Shown here: piece after piece, positions 33,119 to 42,299 of the stretch
Layout of the letters: every line of letters starts with the position of its first letter
Numbering within the stretch: the first letter of the stretch is position 1
Assembly: GCA_019565575.1 (NCBI GenBank)
Contig: CP067379.1
Location: forward strand, 1,984,001-2,048,000
DNA: 64,000 bases
Origin: Flavobacterium covae
GTDB taxonomy: Bacteria; Bacteroidota; Bacteroidia; Flavobacteriales; Flavobacteriaceae
Direction: 5' to 3'
Notes under the pieces: model-generated
Database searches by the model: none
What the model saw: the letters and a program-made list of their open reading frames with translations, nothing else
What the model was told of the DNA's origin: nothing
Translations under genes and position numbers: made by a program

Positions 33119-34727
33119 ATGGGTGTGAAATTACTTAAAACATTATTTTTTTTTCTTTGTTTCGTCTTATTCTTTTGGTCAAGTAGGGATTGGAACAGAC
33201 CAGCCTAGAGGAGCATTAGAGATAAATTCATCTACAAACGGTTTTGTTCCTCCTCAAGTAGCTCTAACTTCTTCGAATGCGTCAGCTCCAGTAGTAAATC
33301 CGCAAGGAGGAGGAGCACCCGTAACAGGAACCATTGTATATAACACAGCAACAGCGGGAACAGCACCAAATAATGTGGTGCCTGGATTTTATTATTGGAA
33401 TGGTGCAAGTTGGTTGTTATTAACAAGCCAAGCTAGTTCAGGTCCCTCACAATGGACAATAACAGGAAATTCGGGAACATCAGCTTCTACTAATTTCGTA
33501 GGAACTACAGATGCAGTTGACTTTGTAACACGTACTAATAATACAGAAAGTATGAGAGTAACAAGTACAGGCAATGTAGGGATAGGATCAACAAGTCCAT
33601 TGGGTAAATTTCAAGTTAATAACGGAGGTTCTGCAATAAGTGGAATGTCAGTAAGAGCTTTAGCTGATTGGGATGCGGTTTCTATATCTCATGATGGAAG
33701 CACAGGCTATATTAACGCAGCAGGCGTTGAAAACGGTCTTGTTTTTAGAACCAACTCAATTGCTTCGGGCGATTATTTATCTAATGCTTATACCGAGCGA
33801 ATGAGATTGTTAAGTAATGGGAATTTAGGTATCGGAACGGCATCTCCTGCGAGCAAACTTGATGTAGCGGCTGGAACAACAGGGGTTCAAACGGTTGTAA
33901 ATGCAACAGGAAATATTAATGATTTTCTTCAATTTAATGTTCAAAATACAAGTTCAGGGCTTCAAGCTCAAAGCGGATATTCAGCTACAGCTAATAATGG
34001 TACAGCTACTTCTGGTTTTGTTTGGATGGGAATTAATAATTCAGGTTTTAACTTTCCCACAGCGTATAATATAGGAGGAGCAAATGATGTATCTTATATA
34101 GGAAGCGGACAAGATATGCACATTGCTAATGCAAATAATACAAAATCAATAATCTTTTCCACAGGAACTGCCTCAACTCCTTTTTTTAACGAAAGGATGA
34201 GGATTACTAATGCAGGAAATGTAGGGATAGGAACTAATACTCCCTCAAGAAGAGTTGAAATTAATTCAGGTACTTTAGGAACTCCTCCGATTCGTTTAAC
34301 ACAACAAAGAGCTAACGTTGCTGCAACATCTACAGCTGGGGATGGAACAAAAAATTTAGTGGTAGACAATAACGGTGATTTGGTAACTAAGATAAATGAA
34401 AAAAGATATACGCCTAATACCTGTTCTTGTATAGGAGCATTTCCGTATACATTACCTGCTGATTTTACTACTTATGAAGAGTATGATGGTAATTGGTCGG
34501 GTAATCTTCAAACGAATACTACTTTAGCAGATTTTATACTTCCAACAGCTGCTAATGCTATTGCGGCAGGACATAAATACGGCGATGTGGTAATAATTCA
34601 TAGAGGGTCATCTTATAATGTAGTTATGGGTACTACTAATACAAATCTTACAGGAGTAATTAGTTTACCAGCAAATACTTCTGTGGGCTTTGCGTTAGGA
34701 TTAGATAAATGGTATAGAGTTTTTTAA
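33119..34727 (+). CDS. Secreted fibre-like repeat protein (paralogue 2), signal peptide out of frame by one T
   Basis: The start at 33119 (MGVKLLKTL) runs into a tract of nine T. Paralogue 1 has eight T at the same place and stays in frame. As given, translation stops after about 25 codons, and removing one T gives a 535-residue secreted protein. The shaft is nearly identical to paralogue 1. The tip (residues ~370-535: RRVEINSGTLGTPPIRLTQQ, KRYTPNTCSCIGAFPYTLPA, GLDKWYRVF) is unrelated. The tract could be a phase-variation switch or a sequencing slip. The internal ATG at 33375 would lack a signal peptide. Confidence 0.72.
33127..34235 (+). repeat. Large direct duplication, copy 2 (shaft of the fibre genes)
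   Basis: The second copy of the 1.1-kb block at 31215-32326. Its left end contains the nine-T tract, and its right end is followed by a different tip-coding sequence. Confidence 0.9.
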
Positions 34728-35042
34728 AGTAAATTCTTTCGGGATTTTAGAATAAATAGATTCTTTGTTTAATGATCTATTATTTTAGAGTGATTTCTTA
34801 TGATTCTTCGATAAAGAGATTCAAAAGAAATCATTCTTTTTTAAGAAGAAAATATTTTACCGAGATTGATCCGTATTACTACACATTAGAAATTTATTAT
34901 AAATAAAAATGATTCTCTTTTCCTTATCATTAAAATTATATTTATAAGAAAATATATCCGTATTTTTATTTTATTTGACCTGTTCATCTTCGTCGGAAAA
35001 CTCAACACGTATAAGATTAAATATTTAAAAAAAGAAATATTA
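34728..35042. other. Intergenic, no gene seen
   Basis: AT-rich spacer after the second fibre gene. It contains an imperfect hairpin around 34800-34845 (AAAGAGATTCAAAAGAAATC / TGATTTCTT) that might terminate transcription. No ORF is supported. Confidence 0.4.
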
Positions 35043-35856
35043 ATGTCAAGAATAATATTAAAAAATAAAAAAGTACTTATTACTGGAGGAGCTTCGGGAA
35101 TAGGAAAAATAATGGTTCGGAAAGCCTTAGAACGAGGTGTATCAGAAATAATTATTTGGGATATAGATAAAGAAGGCTTAGAAAAATTAAAAAAAGATTT
35201 TGCTACTTTCGAATCAAAAATAAAGATTTATACTGTTGATCTATCAGAAATAGAAGAGGTAATAACATTGGCGAATCAAATAAAAAAGAAATAGGAATAA
35301 TAGATATTTTAATAAATAATGCAGGAATTGTAGTTGGAAAACACTTTTTAGATCATACAACTAGTGAAATATCTCGTACGCTGTTGATTAATGCTGAGGC
35401 TCTGATGCAGACAACACGGGTGTTTTTACCTGGTATGTTAGCTCAAAATTATGGTGCTATTTGTAATATTGCTTCATCGGCTGGATTGGTATCCAGTCCT
35501 AAAATGTCAGTTTATGTAGCCTCTAAATGGGCAGTTGTGGGGTGGAGTGATAGCCTTAGGTTAGAGTTGCTAGAACAAACAAAAGACGTTTCTGTAACCA
35601 CTATTATGCCGTATTATATTAATACAGGTATGTTTGATGGAGTTCAGTCAAAAGTATTGCCCATATTAGAACCCGAAAAAACAGCCGAAAAAATTATTTG
35701 CGCTATAGAAAAAGAACTCGAATCCTAGCAATGCCTTTACCATACTGGTTCATTCGTTTAGCTCAAGGGATATTTCCTTTGTCTGTTTATGAATGGATTA
35801 TGGATAATGTATTGGGTATTTATGATACGATGAATCATTTTAAAGGACGTAAATAA
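35043..35856 (+). CDS. Short-chain dehydrogenase/reductase (two homopolymer frameshifts)
   Basis: A 271-residue SDR after correction. The Rossmann motif is GGASGIGKIM (TGxxxGIG type), followed by NNAG in DILINNAGIVVGKH, and the catalytic Ser and YxxxK in ASSAGLVSSPKMSVYVASKW. Breaks are at ~35290 (six A for seven; KKEIGIIDILINNAG) and ~35713 (five A for six; IEKRTRILAMPLPYW). The C-terminal part (YWFIRLAQGIFPLSVYEWIM) resembles the DHRS3/retinol-dehydrogenase-like SDR group. It would reduce or oxidise a carbonyl or alcohol with NAD(P); the substrate is unknown. It converges with trmD. Confidence 0.85.
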
Positions 35857-35864
35857 AAGTGGGA

Positions 35865-35896
35865 CTTTGTGAAACTTTTTTGGGGTTTCACAAAGC
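35865..35896. terminator. Hairpin terminator between the SDR gene and trmD
   Basis: CTTTGTGAAAC pairs with GTTTCACAAAG around a T-rich loop. The stem is 11 bp, lies between convergent genes and can serve both strands. Confidence 0.75.
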
Positions 35897-35902
35897 TTCT
35901 TA

Positions 35903-36580
35903 TCAATCATCTAAAAGATCAGGTCTTCTGTTCTTAGTGTGTTCGTATGCTTTTTCTTCACGCCATTTGTCAATATTAGCTTGGTGTCCACTAAGTAACA
36001 CATCAGGTACTTTCATCCCTTTATATTCAGCGGGGCGTGTATAGATAGGAGGGGAAAGAAGATTGTCTTGGAAACTATCAGTAAGTGCTGAGGTTTCATT
36101 GCTTAAAACACCTGGTATTAGGCGTATAAGAGCATCACACAAAACAATAGCTCCAATTTCGCCGCCACTCAAAACATAATCACCTATAGATATTTCTTTT
36201 GTAATATGTAAATCGCGAACCCTTTGATCGACTCCTTTGTAGTGTCCACAAAGAATGATAATGTTTTCATACATAGACATTTTGTTTGCTAATGGCTGAC
36301 GTAATGTTTCACCATCAGGAGTCATGTAAATAACTTCATCATAAGTACGTTCTTCTTTTAGTTTAGAAATACACTTATCAATAGGTTCTATCATCATTAC
36401 CATACCAGCACCGCCTCCAAATTGATAATCGTCTACGCTACGACGTTTATCAGAGGTGTAATCTCTTAAATTATGAAAATGAACTTCTACTAATCCTTTT
36501 TGGATGGCTCTTTTCATGATAGAACCTTCAAAGGGGCTTTGCATAAGCTCAGGTAAAACGGTTATGATATCAATACGCAT
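35903..36580 (-). CDS. trmD: tRNA (guanine-37-N1)-methyltransferase
   Basis: A 225-residue SPOUT-class enzyme that methylates G37 next to the anticodon with SAM, preventing +1 frameshifting. Diagnostic segments are [50 protein letters not shown] and [11 protein letters not shown] (the knot that binds SAM), then [20 protein letters not shown]. The length and frame are normal. In many relatives trmD is next to rplS; here rplS is 5 kb away, with fibre and SDR genes between. Confidence 0.95.
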   Translation of the reverse strand: MRIDIITVLPELMQSPFEGSIMKRAIQKGLVEVHFHNLRDYTSDKRRSVDDYQFGGGAGMVMMIEPIDKCISKLKEERTYDEVIYMTPDGETLRQPLANKMSMYENIIILCGHYKGVDQRVRDLHITKEISIGDYVLSGGEIGAIVLCDALIRLIPGVLSNETSALTDSFQDNLLSPPIYTRPAEYKGMKVPDVLLSGHQANIDKWREEKAYEHTKNRRPDLLDD

Positions 36581-36654
36581 TTTTTAAATCAAAAAGTTAA
36601 AGATGGCAAAGTTACAAACTTTCTGTTAACTTTAAATGATTGTTATTTCTTGAA

Positions 36655-37095
36655 TTATACGCCAAACTGTCTTAGATGGTGATCTAAGTGATTCCATTGG
36701 AGCTTATTCCAGTCTTCATTTGTTAATTTACCCCAAAAAGGATGAAAATTGAGTTTGATAACTTTGGTTCCGTTTTGAAATTTCGTGTTTTTGGATTAAC
36801 TCTAACTTTACCTTTTCAAAATCGTATTTTTCTTTGAAAATAAACTGAGGAGCAGTTGGACTATTATGCTTAAATTCGTTATTTAAAACTTTGTTTTTCA
36901 TTAATTTTCCTAATAAACTCATTAAAAAGGGATTTTTAAAACTAAATCACCTGTAGCAACATCTATTGGAGCAATACAGTGTTTCATCATCTGATCTACA
37001 GTCATTTTACCCCATAAAGGTTGCGTTTCGGGCGTTAGTTTTGCAATACGATTTATTAATTCTTCATTGTCTGAAAGAGTAAAAATATTTTTCAT
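36655..37095 (-). CDS. DUF1569-family protein (homopolymer frameshifts)
   Basis: A 147-residue protein after correction, of the DUF1569/DinB-like four-helix group. Its N-terminus is MKNIFTLSDNEELINRIAKL, followed by GKMTVDQMMKHC, and it ends GKLTNEDWNKLQWNHLDHHL + RQFGV. The frame is lost at ~36925 (five T for six) and ~36780 (five A where seven give QKNTKFQNGTKVIKLNFHPF). The His residues in the MMKHC and HLDHH segments are the likely metal ligands of the DinB-like fold. The substrate is unknown. It sits with other small enzymes on the minus strand. Confidence 0.75.
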
Positions 37096-37149
37096 TGAAT
37101 GTTGTATTTTTATGATGTTTGTATAGAATTATGTTTTTTGTCTTAGGTA

Positions 37150-37947
37150 CTATTTTTTACTAGCTGTTAGACTGAATATCATAGGGATTTTATTTTTTAA
37201 ATGTTTAATTCTAAACTTTCCTTTTTCAAATTCTTCTGTTTGATTAAAACAATTATAAGGAGAATAATCGTATTCCTCAAAAGAATTAATCTGAAGACCA
37301 TTTTTAATTAACGCATTCAATACTTCTGATGTCGGGTGATTCCACGATATGGTTTTTGTCTTTATATCAGAATCTCGATCGCCATAAGTTCCTTTTTCCT
37401 CTTCTATTATGGTTTCTATATTGAAATAATTATAGGATATTTCTTTAAAATTATTATCAAATATCCAAACAACAGGATGGAATTCTACAAAAATAAATTG
37501 ACCATTAGGTTTTAAAAAATGAGAAACTACTTGAGCCCATTTATCTAAATTGGGCAACCAACCAATAGTTCCGTAGCTAGTAAAAACAAGGTCAAATTTT
37601 TCTTGAATATGATTAGGACTGTCGTATACATCACAACAAAAGAAACGTGTGTTTAATCCTAATTGAGAATTGAAATATTGAGCGGTTTCTATTGCTTTAT
37701 CAGATAAATCAATCCCTGTTACTTGTGCTCCCATTCGTTGTAAAGACATAGAGTCTTGACCAAAATGGCATTGTAAGTGTAAAATACTTTTGTTTTGAAT
37801 ATTCCCTAAGAGTGTTAATTCAATATCATTTAGTGTAGATTTTCCTTTTAAAAATGAAGCAGTGTCATAAAAGTCAGAATTGATATGGATGGCTGTTTTT
37901 TCGTTCCAAGTTTTTCTGTTTATTTCTAAATAATTTAAGTCTTCCAT
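37150..37947 (-). CDS. Class I SAM-dependent methyltransferase
   Basis: A 265-residue protein with a seven-strand methyltransferase fold. Motif I is a variant, SILHLQCHFGQDSMSLQRMG, followed by VTGIDLSDKAIETAQYF and FDLVFTSYGTIGWLPNL. The family is close to the ubiE/generic Methyltransf_25 type seen in many bacteria beside acetyltransferases. The methyl acceptor is not predictable. It lies 4 bases downstream of the GNAT gene and is likely co-transcribed with it. Confidence 0.82.
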   Translation of the reverse strand: MEDLNYLEINRKTWNEKTAIHINSDFYDTASFLKGKSTLNDIELTLLGNIQNKSILHLQCHFGQDSMSLQRMGAQVTGIDLSDKAIETAQYFNSQLGLNTRFFCCDVYDSPNHIQEKFDLVFTSYGTIGWLPNLDKWAQVVSHFLKPNGQFIFVEFHPVVWIFDNNFKEISYNYFNIETIIEEEKGTYGDRDSDIKTKTISWNHPTSEVLNALIKNGLQINSFEEYDYSPYNCFNQTEEFEKGKFRIKHLKNKIPMIFSLTASKK

Positions 37948-37951
37948 TGAT

Positions 37952-38409
37952 TTATAACTTTAGTTCCATTTGTATATCAGCCCTCACATAATCAGTTTCA
38001 CCTAATGGTACTTCAATAAAATTGAATTTACGATATAAATTAAGAGCAGGAATTAGTTTAGTACTTGATAAAAGAAATATTTTTTCAGCTTTTTGAGAAA
38101 TAGCATAATCAATACAAGCATTCATTAATAAAGGGCTTAATTTCATTCCTTGAAAATTTTTATCTACTGCCATTTTTGCTAATTCATAAGTAAAAGGATT
38201 TGTTTTAATCATTGCAACAGTACCTACAACGATATTGTCAATTAAACAAAAAAGAGCATTCCCTCTTTTTGAATAATATCTTGTTCTATATTTTCAAAAG
38301 TGACAAGATCATGAGGCTCTATATGGAAATACTCTTCTAGCCATGCTTTGTTGAGTCTGATAAAATCTTCTTTATATTTAGAGGTATAGCTAACTATTTT
38401 GATGTTCAT
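37952..38409 (-). CDS. GNAT-family N-acetyltransferase (one homopolymer frameshift)
   Basis: A 152-residue acetyltransferase after correction. The start at 38409 reads MNIKIVSYTSKYKEDFIRLN. The frame slips at ~38251 in a run of six T; seven T gives GMLFFCLIDNIVVGTVAMIK. Acetyl-CoA contacts are expected in LAKMAVDKNFQGMKLSPLLM (variant of the V.p.yrg.G.g..L motif), and the fold ends with NLYRKFNFIEVP. It acetylates an unknown amine. It is organised with the methyltransferase gene behind it. Confidence 0.82.
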
Positions 38410-38424
38410 TTGAATATAAAATTG

Positions 38425-38432
38425 TAATTTTG
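38425..38432 (+). promoter_or_regulatory. -7 box (TAATTTTG) for the peptidylprolyl isomerase gene
   Basis: TAATTTTG is placed 27 bases before the ATG at 38459 and fits the TAnnTTTG consensus. Confidence 0.55.
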
Positions 38433-38458
38433 TTTCTCAAATTTAATAAAATAAAGTG

Positions 38459-39391
38459 ATGCAAGACGGTATTTACGTAAAATTTAATACTTCTAAAGGA
38501 GCTATTTTGGTGAAGCTAACACACGATTTAACTCCTGGAACTGTTGGTAACTTTGTAGGTTTAGCAGAAGGTAATTTAGAGAATTCAGTTAAGTCTCAAG
38601 GGCAAAAATATTATGACGGACTAAAGTTTCATCGTGTTATTCCTGATTTTATGATCCAAGGAGGGTGTCCTCTAGGAACAGGAACAGGTGATGCAGGATA
38701 TAAATTTGATGATGAATTTCATCCTTCATTGAAGCATGATCGTCCAGGGGTGTTATCTATGGCTAACGCAGGTCCAGGTACTAATGGGTCTCAGTTTTTT
38801 ATTACACATGTTGCAACGCCTTGGTTAGATGGTAAGCATACTGTTTTTGGTCATGTTATAGAAGGACAAGATGTAGTAGATGCAGTACTACAAGACGATT
38901 TAATTGAGTCAGTTGAAATTATTCGTGTAGGTGCCGAAGCTGAAAAATGGAATGCTATTGAAGCTTTTCGTACATTTGAGGGATCACGTGTAAAGAGATT
39001 AGAAGAAGCAAAACGTTTGGCAGAAGAAGCTGTAGACAAATTATCTGCAGGGTTTGAAAGAACAGAAAGCGGACTACGTTATAAAATTATTCAAAAAGGA
39101 GAAGGGAAAAAAGCAGAAAAAGGGAAAACAGTTTCTGTGCATTACCAAGGGTCTTTAGAAAACGGTCAGGTTTTTGATTCATCTTACAAAAGAAAACAAC
39201 CTATCGACTTTCCATTAGGAAAGGGGTACGTGATTGAAGGATGGGACGAAGGAATAGCTTTGTTGCAAGTGGGAGATAAAGCTCGTTTTGTAATTCCATC
39301 ATATCTAGGATATGGAGATAGAGGTGCTGGAGGTGTAATTCCACCTAATGCTACTTTAGTATTTGATGTAGAGTTGATGGATGTGAAATAA
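38459..39391 (+). CDS. Two-domain peptidylprolyl isomerase (cyclophilin + FKBP)
   Basis: A 310-residue cytoplasmic protein-folding enzyme. Residues ~1-170 are a cyclophilin domain ([57 protein letters not shown]). Residues ~215-310 are an FKBP domain ([60 protein letters not shown]). A charged helix joins them. Both active sites look complete, so the protein carries two separate proline cis-trans isomerases. There is no signal peptide. Such fusions are known in Bacteroidetes. A GTG three bases upstream is a less likely start. Confidence 0.92.
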   Translation: MQDGIYVKFNTSKGAILVKLTHDLTPGTVGNFVGLAEGNLENSVKSQGQKYYDGLKFHRVIPDFMIQGGCPLGTGTGDAGYKFDDEFHPSLKHDRPGVLSMANAGPGTNGSQFFITHVATPWLDGKHTVFGHVIEGQDVVDAVLQDDLIESVEIIRVGAEAEKWNAIEAFRTFEGSRVKRLEEAKRLAEEAVDKLSAGFERTESGLRYKIIQKGEGKKAEKGKTVSVHYQGSLENGQVFDSSYKRKQPIDFPLGKGYVIEGWDEGIALLQVGDKARFVIPSYLGYGDRGAGGVIPPNATLVFDVELMDVK

Positions 39392-39419
39392 TAATTAAAT
39401 TTTACATTCGTATAATTTA

Positions 39420-39452
39420 AAAATCCTACCTTGAAAAAGATGGGATTTTTTT
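39420..39452 (+). terminator. Terminator after the isomerase gene
   Basis: AAAAATCCTACC and GATGGGATTTTTTT form a hairpin with a T run, 29 bases after the stop. Confidence 0.75.
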
Positions 39453-39480
39453 ATATTTACCAAAATCAAAAAAACAGGTT

Positions 39481-39786
39481 ATGTTAGATAAAAAAATAAT
39501 AGGAGCTATCGTTTTAGGAAGCGTTCTTTTTTCATGCTCAAAAAAAGCAATTGCCCCTACTACCTCTGTAGAAAGCAAAACAGAAGTTGTTAAAGAGCTG
39601 CCTGCCGAAATTGCAGAAGGAAAATCTTTGTATGAAAACAATTGTGCTAAGTGTCATAAATTATTTCCGGCTTCAAAACATGATAAAGCAGGATGGACTA
39701 AAACAGTTGACCGTATGACACCTAAAGCAAAAATAACAGACGAACAAAAAAACTTAGTGTATAATTATTTGACCTACGGAATGTAG
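39481..39786 (+). CDS. Small c-type cytochrome lipoprotein
   Basis: A 101-residue protein with a lipoprotein signal peptide (LGSVLFSC, Cys ~20). One haem-binding site CAKCH sits at ~56-60 in LYENNCAKCHKLF, with a likely axial Met in VDRMTPKA. It would carry electrons at the periplasmic side of a membrane. The partner is not evident from neighbours. Confidence 0.82.
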   Translation: MLDKKIIGAIVLGSVLFSCSKKAIAPTTSVESKTEVVKELPAEIAEGKSLYENNCAKCHKLFPASKHDKAGWTKTVDRMTPKAKITDEQKNLVYNYLTYGM

Positions 39787-39794
39787 TATGACTT

Positions 39795-39846
39795 AAATAG
39801 GGGGAGTCAAGAAAACAAACTTGTTGTTTTAAATTCCCCTATTTTC
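39795..39846. terminator. Hairpin between convergent cytochrome and lipoprotein genes
   Basis: AAATAGGGG and CCCCTATTT enclose about 30 bases, including an inner AACAAACTTGTTGTTT stem. The element is placed between two convergent stops and has T or A runs on both sides. Confidence 0.7.
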
Positions 39847-40302
39847 TTATTTTTTTACGGTAAATCCTACAGGTATCATCAATTCGCCTCTTTCATATTT
39901 GTTTAAATAAATTAAGACTGGTTTGTTTTGTCCAGGGTAGGTTATTTCATAAATATCTAACATACCTGCGCCTATATCTGCTCTATTAGTAGGGAAAGGA
40001 CAACAAGATTCTATCAGTTTGTATGAAATAATTTCTCCTTTTGGACCCGCCAAAGCATTTAAAAAACGTTTCTGATTGTTTTCCCCATCTTCTATTGAGG
40101 TAAAGCCTACATTTACAGGGTAAAACTCAGTAAAAGCATATTTTTTATCAGAGGCATTCTTTGTAATAATAAAACTATTGTGTTTCTCATCGAGTGAGGG
40201 ACCAGGTATGTTATTATCTATGTTTCGAATAGTGTTTCGTGTGCTAATACAACTATTTAATAACAAAAAGGGTGTTAGTAACAAAAAGTAAAAATTTTTC
40301 AT
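39847..40302 (-). CDS. Uncharacterised lipoprotein
   Basis: A 151-residue protein. The signal peptide MKNFYFLLLTPFLLLNSC has the lipobox Cys at 18. The mature part is beta-rich, with SYKLIESCCPFPTNRADIGA and YEITYPGQNKPVLIYLNKYE. It resembles a small lipoprotein family of Flavobacteria of no firm function that I know; relatives are sometimes mislabelled as an aldolase. No enzymatic motif is visible. The frame is intact. Confidence 0.65.
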   Translation of the reverse strand: MKNFYFLLLTPFLLLNSCISTRNTIRNIDNNIPGPSLDEKHNSFIITKNASDKKYAFTEFYPVNVGFTSIEDGENNQKRFLNALAGPKGEIISYKLIESCCPFPTNRADIGAGMLDIYEITYPGQNKPVLIYLNKYERGELMIPVGFTVKK

Positions 40303-40396
40303 TATTCTGTTTTTTTTTTACAAATATAAAAACAAAAATAGGTAAGAAAATATTCCTTTTTAGTTAAAAACTTTGTTTTTTTGAAAAAAATAATAG

Positions 40397-40404
40397 TAAC
40401 TTTG
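40397..40404 (+). promoter_or_regulatory. -7 box (TAACTTTG) with no ORF behind it
   Basis: TAACTTTG has a TTTG 21 bases upstream, a strong flavobacterial promoter pattern. The next coding start is 300 bases away and has its own -7 box, so this promoter probably drives an RNA. Confidence 0.65.
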
Positions 40405-40411
40405 CACCCGA

Positions 40412-40530
40412 AATTTTAATCCAAGCTTTTGCTTGGGTCTAGATATTTCTTTTTCATTATATTGGTTGGGTTAATAAAAGAGTTATCTTAGAATTTCATA
40501 GAAAGCACCTCAAAAGGGTGCTTTTTGATT
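40412..40530 (+). ncRNA. Candidate small non-coding RNA with its own terminator
   Basis: It runs from the expected start behind TAACTTTGCACCC to the hairpin AAAGCACC-TCAAAA-GGGTGCTTTTTG at 40503-40526. Near the 5' end lies a perfect hairpin CCAAGC-TTTT-GCTTGG at 40421-40436. The length is about 115 nt. There is no reading frame. I do not recognise it as tmRNA, RNase P RNA or SRP RNA; a 6S-like or trans-acting RNA is possible. Support is promoter, structure and terminator only. Confidence 0.5.
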
Positions 40531-40679
40531 TTCTTTAATCTAGAAAATTTAATAAAATGCAATGTATCCATTATGATGTAATTGCTTATTTTAGGAAGAG
40601 AAAATAATTGAACATATTTATAGATTTGTAGATTTTAATTTTTTTTTCATAACTTTTTACCTCATCACATCATTTCTTT

Positions 40680-40687
40680 TATTTTTG
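40680..40687 (+). promoter_or_regulatory. -7 box (TATTTTTG) for the YeeE/YedE pair
   Basis: TATTTTTG lies 17 bases before the ATG at 40704. Confidence 0.55.
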
Positions 40688-40703
40688 TGTAAAAATAAAA
40701 GAA

Positions 40704-41261
40704 ATGGAAATTTTAACTCAAACTTGGCATTGGGCTATTTCTGGGGCGTTAATAGGTCTCGTTATGTTGTTGTTAACTTATTTTGGGAAGACTTTTGGAA
40801 TGTCTTCAAATCTGAGAACAATATGTTCTATGACAGGAGGTAAGAGATCAGCTGAATATTTTAATTTTGATTGGAGGGAACAAAAATGGAATTTAGCAGT
40901 AGTATTAGGGTCCATTGTAGGAGGATATATTGCCTTTCATTTTTTAGAAGGGATCCATAATGTGGAAATTAATCCTAATACAATTGTACAATTACAAAAG
41001 ATGGGAATTGATGCTCCTAATGGTAAGTATTTACCTGATGCGTTATTTAGTTTAGATTCTGTTTTTACATATAAAGGATTAGGTTTGCTTTTGTTAGGAG
41101 GTTTTCTAATTGGTTTTGGAACCCCTTATGCAGGAGGATGTACTTCAGGGCATGCTATATCTGGATTAAGTAATTTACAACTACCCTCTTTAATAGCTGT
41201 AATTGGCTTTTTTTTAGGAGGATTAGTTATGGCTCATTTTATTTTACCTTTACTTTTTTAA
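40704..41261 (+). CDS. YeeE/YedE-family membrane protein (first half-transporter)
   Basis: A 185-residue inner-membrane protein with four or five helices. The family signature GFGTPYAGGCTSGHAISGLS contains the conserved Cys thought to handle thiosulfate or sulfane sulphur. The N-terminal helix is ISGALIGLVMLLLTYFGKTF. The second half-protein follows 4 bases downstream, and the two together match the single-chain YeeE-type transporter. A role in sulphur import is family knowledge; the exact substrate is unproven. Confidence 0.88.
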   Translation: MEILTQTWHWAISGALIGLVMLLLTYFGKTFGMSSNLRTICSMTGGKRSAEYFNFDWREQKWNLAVVLGSIVGGYIAFHFLEGIHNVEINPNTIVQLQKMGIDAPNGKYLPDALFSLDSVFTYKGLGLLLLGGFLIGFGTPYAGGCTSGHAISGLSNLQLPSLIAVIGFFLGGLVMAHFILPLLF

Positions 41262-41265
41262 ACAA

Positions 41266-41679
41266 ATGAAATTACTACGTTTTTTTGCAGTTGGGTTGCT
41301 TTTTGGAATAGTTTTAACAAAAGCAGAAGCCGTATCTTGGTATCGTATTTATGAAATGTTTATGTTTCAGTCATTTCACATGTATGGTATTATTTCGGTA
41401 GCCATTTTAGTAGGTGTGTTAGGAATACGACTTATCAAGAAAAAAGAGTTGACAGACGTTGAAGGGCGACCTATTTTAATCCCAGATAAGGATATTTCTG
41501 TTGTTCGTTATTTGCTGGGAGGTATCATTTTTGGTTTAGGTTGGGCTCTGGTAGGGGCGTGTCCAGGTCCTATTTTTATATTGTTAGGAACAGGAGTTCC
41601 TGCTATTTTTATCGTTCTTTTAGGGGCTCTTTTAGGAACCTTTGTATATGGGTTGTTAAAGGATAAATTGCCTCATTAA
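41266..41679 (+). CDS. YeeE/YedE-family membrane protein (second half-transporter)
   Basis: A 137-residue inner-membrane protein with the matching signature GGIIFGLGWALVGACPGPIF (conserved Cys in GACPGP) and helices at ~1-20, ~38-56 and ~100-130. It is translated directly after the first half (4-base spacing) and probably assembles with it. The pair layout is typical of Bacteroidetes and proteobacterial PmpA/PmpB-like proteins. Confidence 0.88.
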   Translation: MKLLRFFAVGLLFGIVLTKAEAVSWYRIYEMFMFQSFHMYGIISVAILVGVLGIRLIKKKELTDVEGRPILIPDKDISVVRYLLGGIIFGLGWALVGACPGPIFILLGTGVPAIFIVLLGALLGTFVYGLLKDKLPH

Positions 41680-41852
41680 GCAACTGTTGTTAGAATATAT
41701 TTACTATAGAGAGTATTTTGTATAAAATTTATTTAAATAAAAAGAGTAGATTGAAAATGTAACTTTCTTCAAGAGAATGGCGTTTTATAGAATAGCTATT
41801 TAATTTAAAAGTTTAAAGAAGAGAAGTATTCTGAAAATAATTCAATAGTTAT
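41680..41852. other. Intergenic start of the island boundary, no gene seen
   Basis: AT-rich sequence between the YeeE/YedE pair and the inverted repeat. No gene or terminator is obvious. Confidence 0.45.
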
Positions 41853-42010
41853 ATCATTTAAACTTAAAATATACTGGATTAAAAAGTAAAATTCTGTATA
41901 TGTTTTTTCATTTTAAAACAACTCGAACAAAGAGTTGAGTATATAATTGAAATCATCGTTAGTTCGAGCGCGAAGCATATCGAGAACAATACTAATTTTT
42001 ATTGATTTTG
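41853..42010 (+). repeat. Island-flanking inverted repeat, left copy
   Basis: Contains TTTAAACTTAAAATATACTGG, ACTCGAACAAAGAGTTGAGT, ATATAATTGAAATCATCGTT and TTCGAGCGCGAAGCATATCG. The same words occur in reverse complement at 56395-56595. A partial direct copy is at 44862-44945. Confidence 0.8.
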
Positions 42011-42132
42011 TAGGATAGTGACTAAATCAACATGCGGTTTGTGACTCCGATAACGTAAGAAGGAGCCTCGTAATCAATATTATGTGATTTCTCCCTTTGG
42101 TCGAAAAAGATTGTGAACTTTTTGGATAATCT
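42011..42132. repeat. Dispersed palindromic-type repeat (copy 3)
   Basis: Same interior as the copies at 8041 and 25389 (AATCAACATGCGGTTTGTGA, GTGATTTCTCCCTTTGGTCG, GAACTTTTTGGATAATCTT), with a degenerate left end. It directly follows the island-flanking repeat, as does the tandem array after its partial copy. Confidence 0.8.
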
Positions 42133-42258
42133 TAAGGTTAAAAAAATACTATTATGTGGAAATTTCTAAGTTTAAAAGATATTAATTTATCCACTCACCT
42201 TAAAAGGTAAATCATATAATTTAATATTATACAATTTTGTTCTTAGATCAAAATATAT

Positions 42259-42294
42259 AAGATTGGAATCTATTTGAGATTCCAATCTTATTTA
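42259..42294. terminator. Terminator downstream of the tonB gene
   Basis: AAGATTGGAATC-TATTTGA-GATTCCAATCTTATTT is a 12-bp perfect stem just after the stop of the minus-strand gene that ends at 42300. Confidence 0.85.
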
Positions 42295-42299
42295 GGTTA

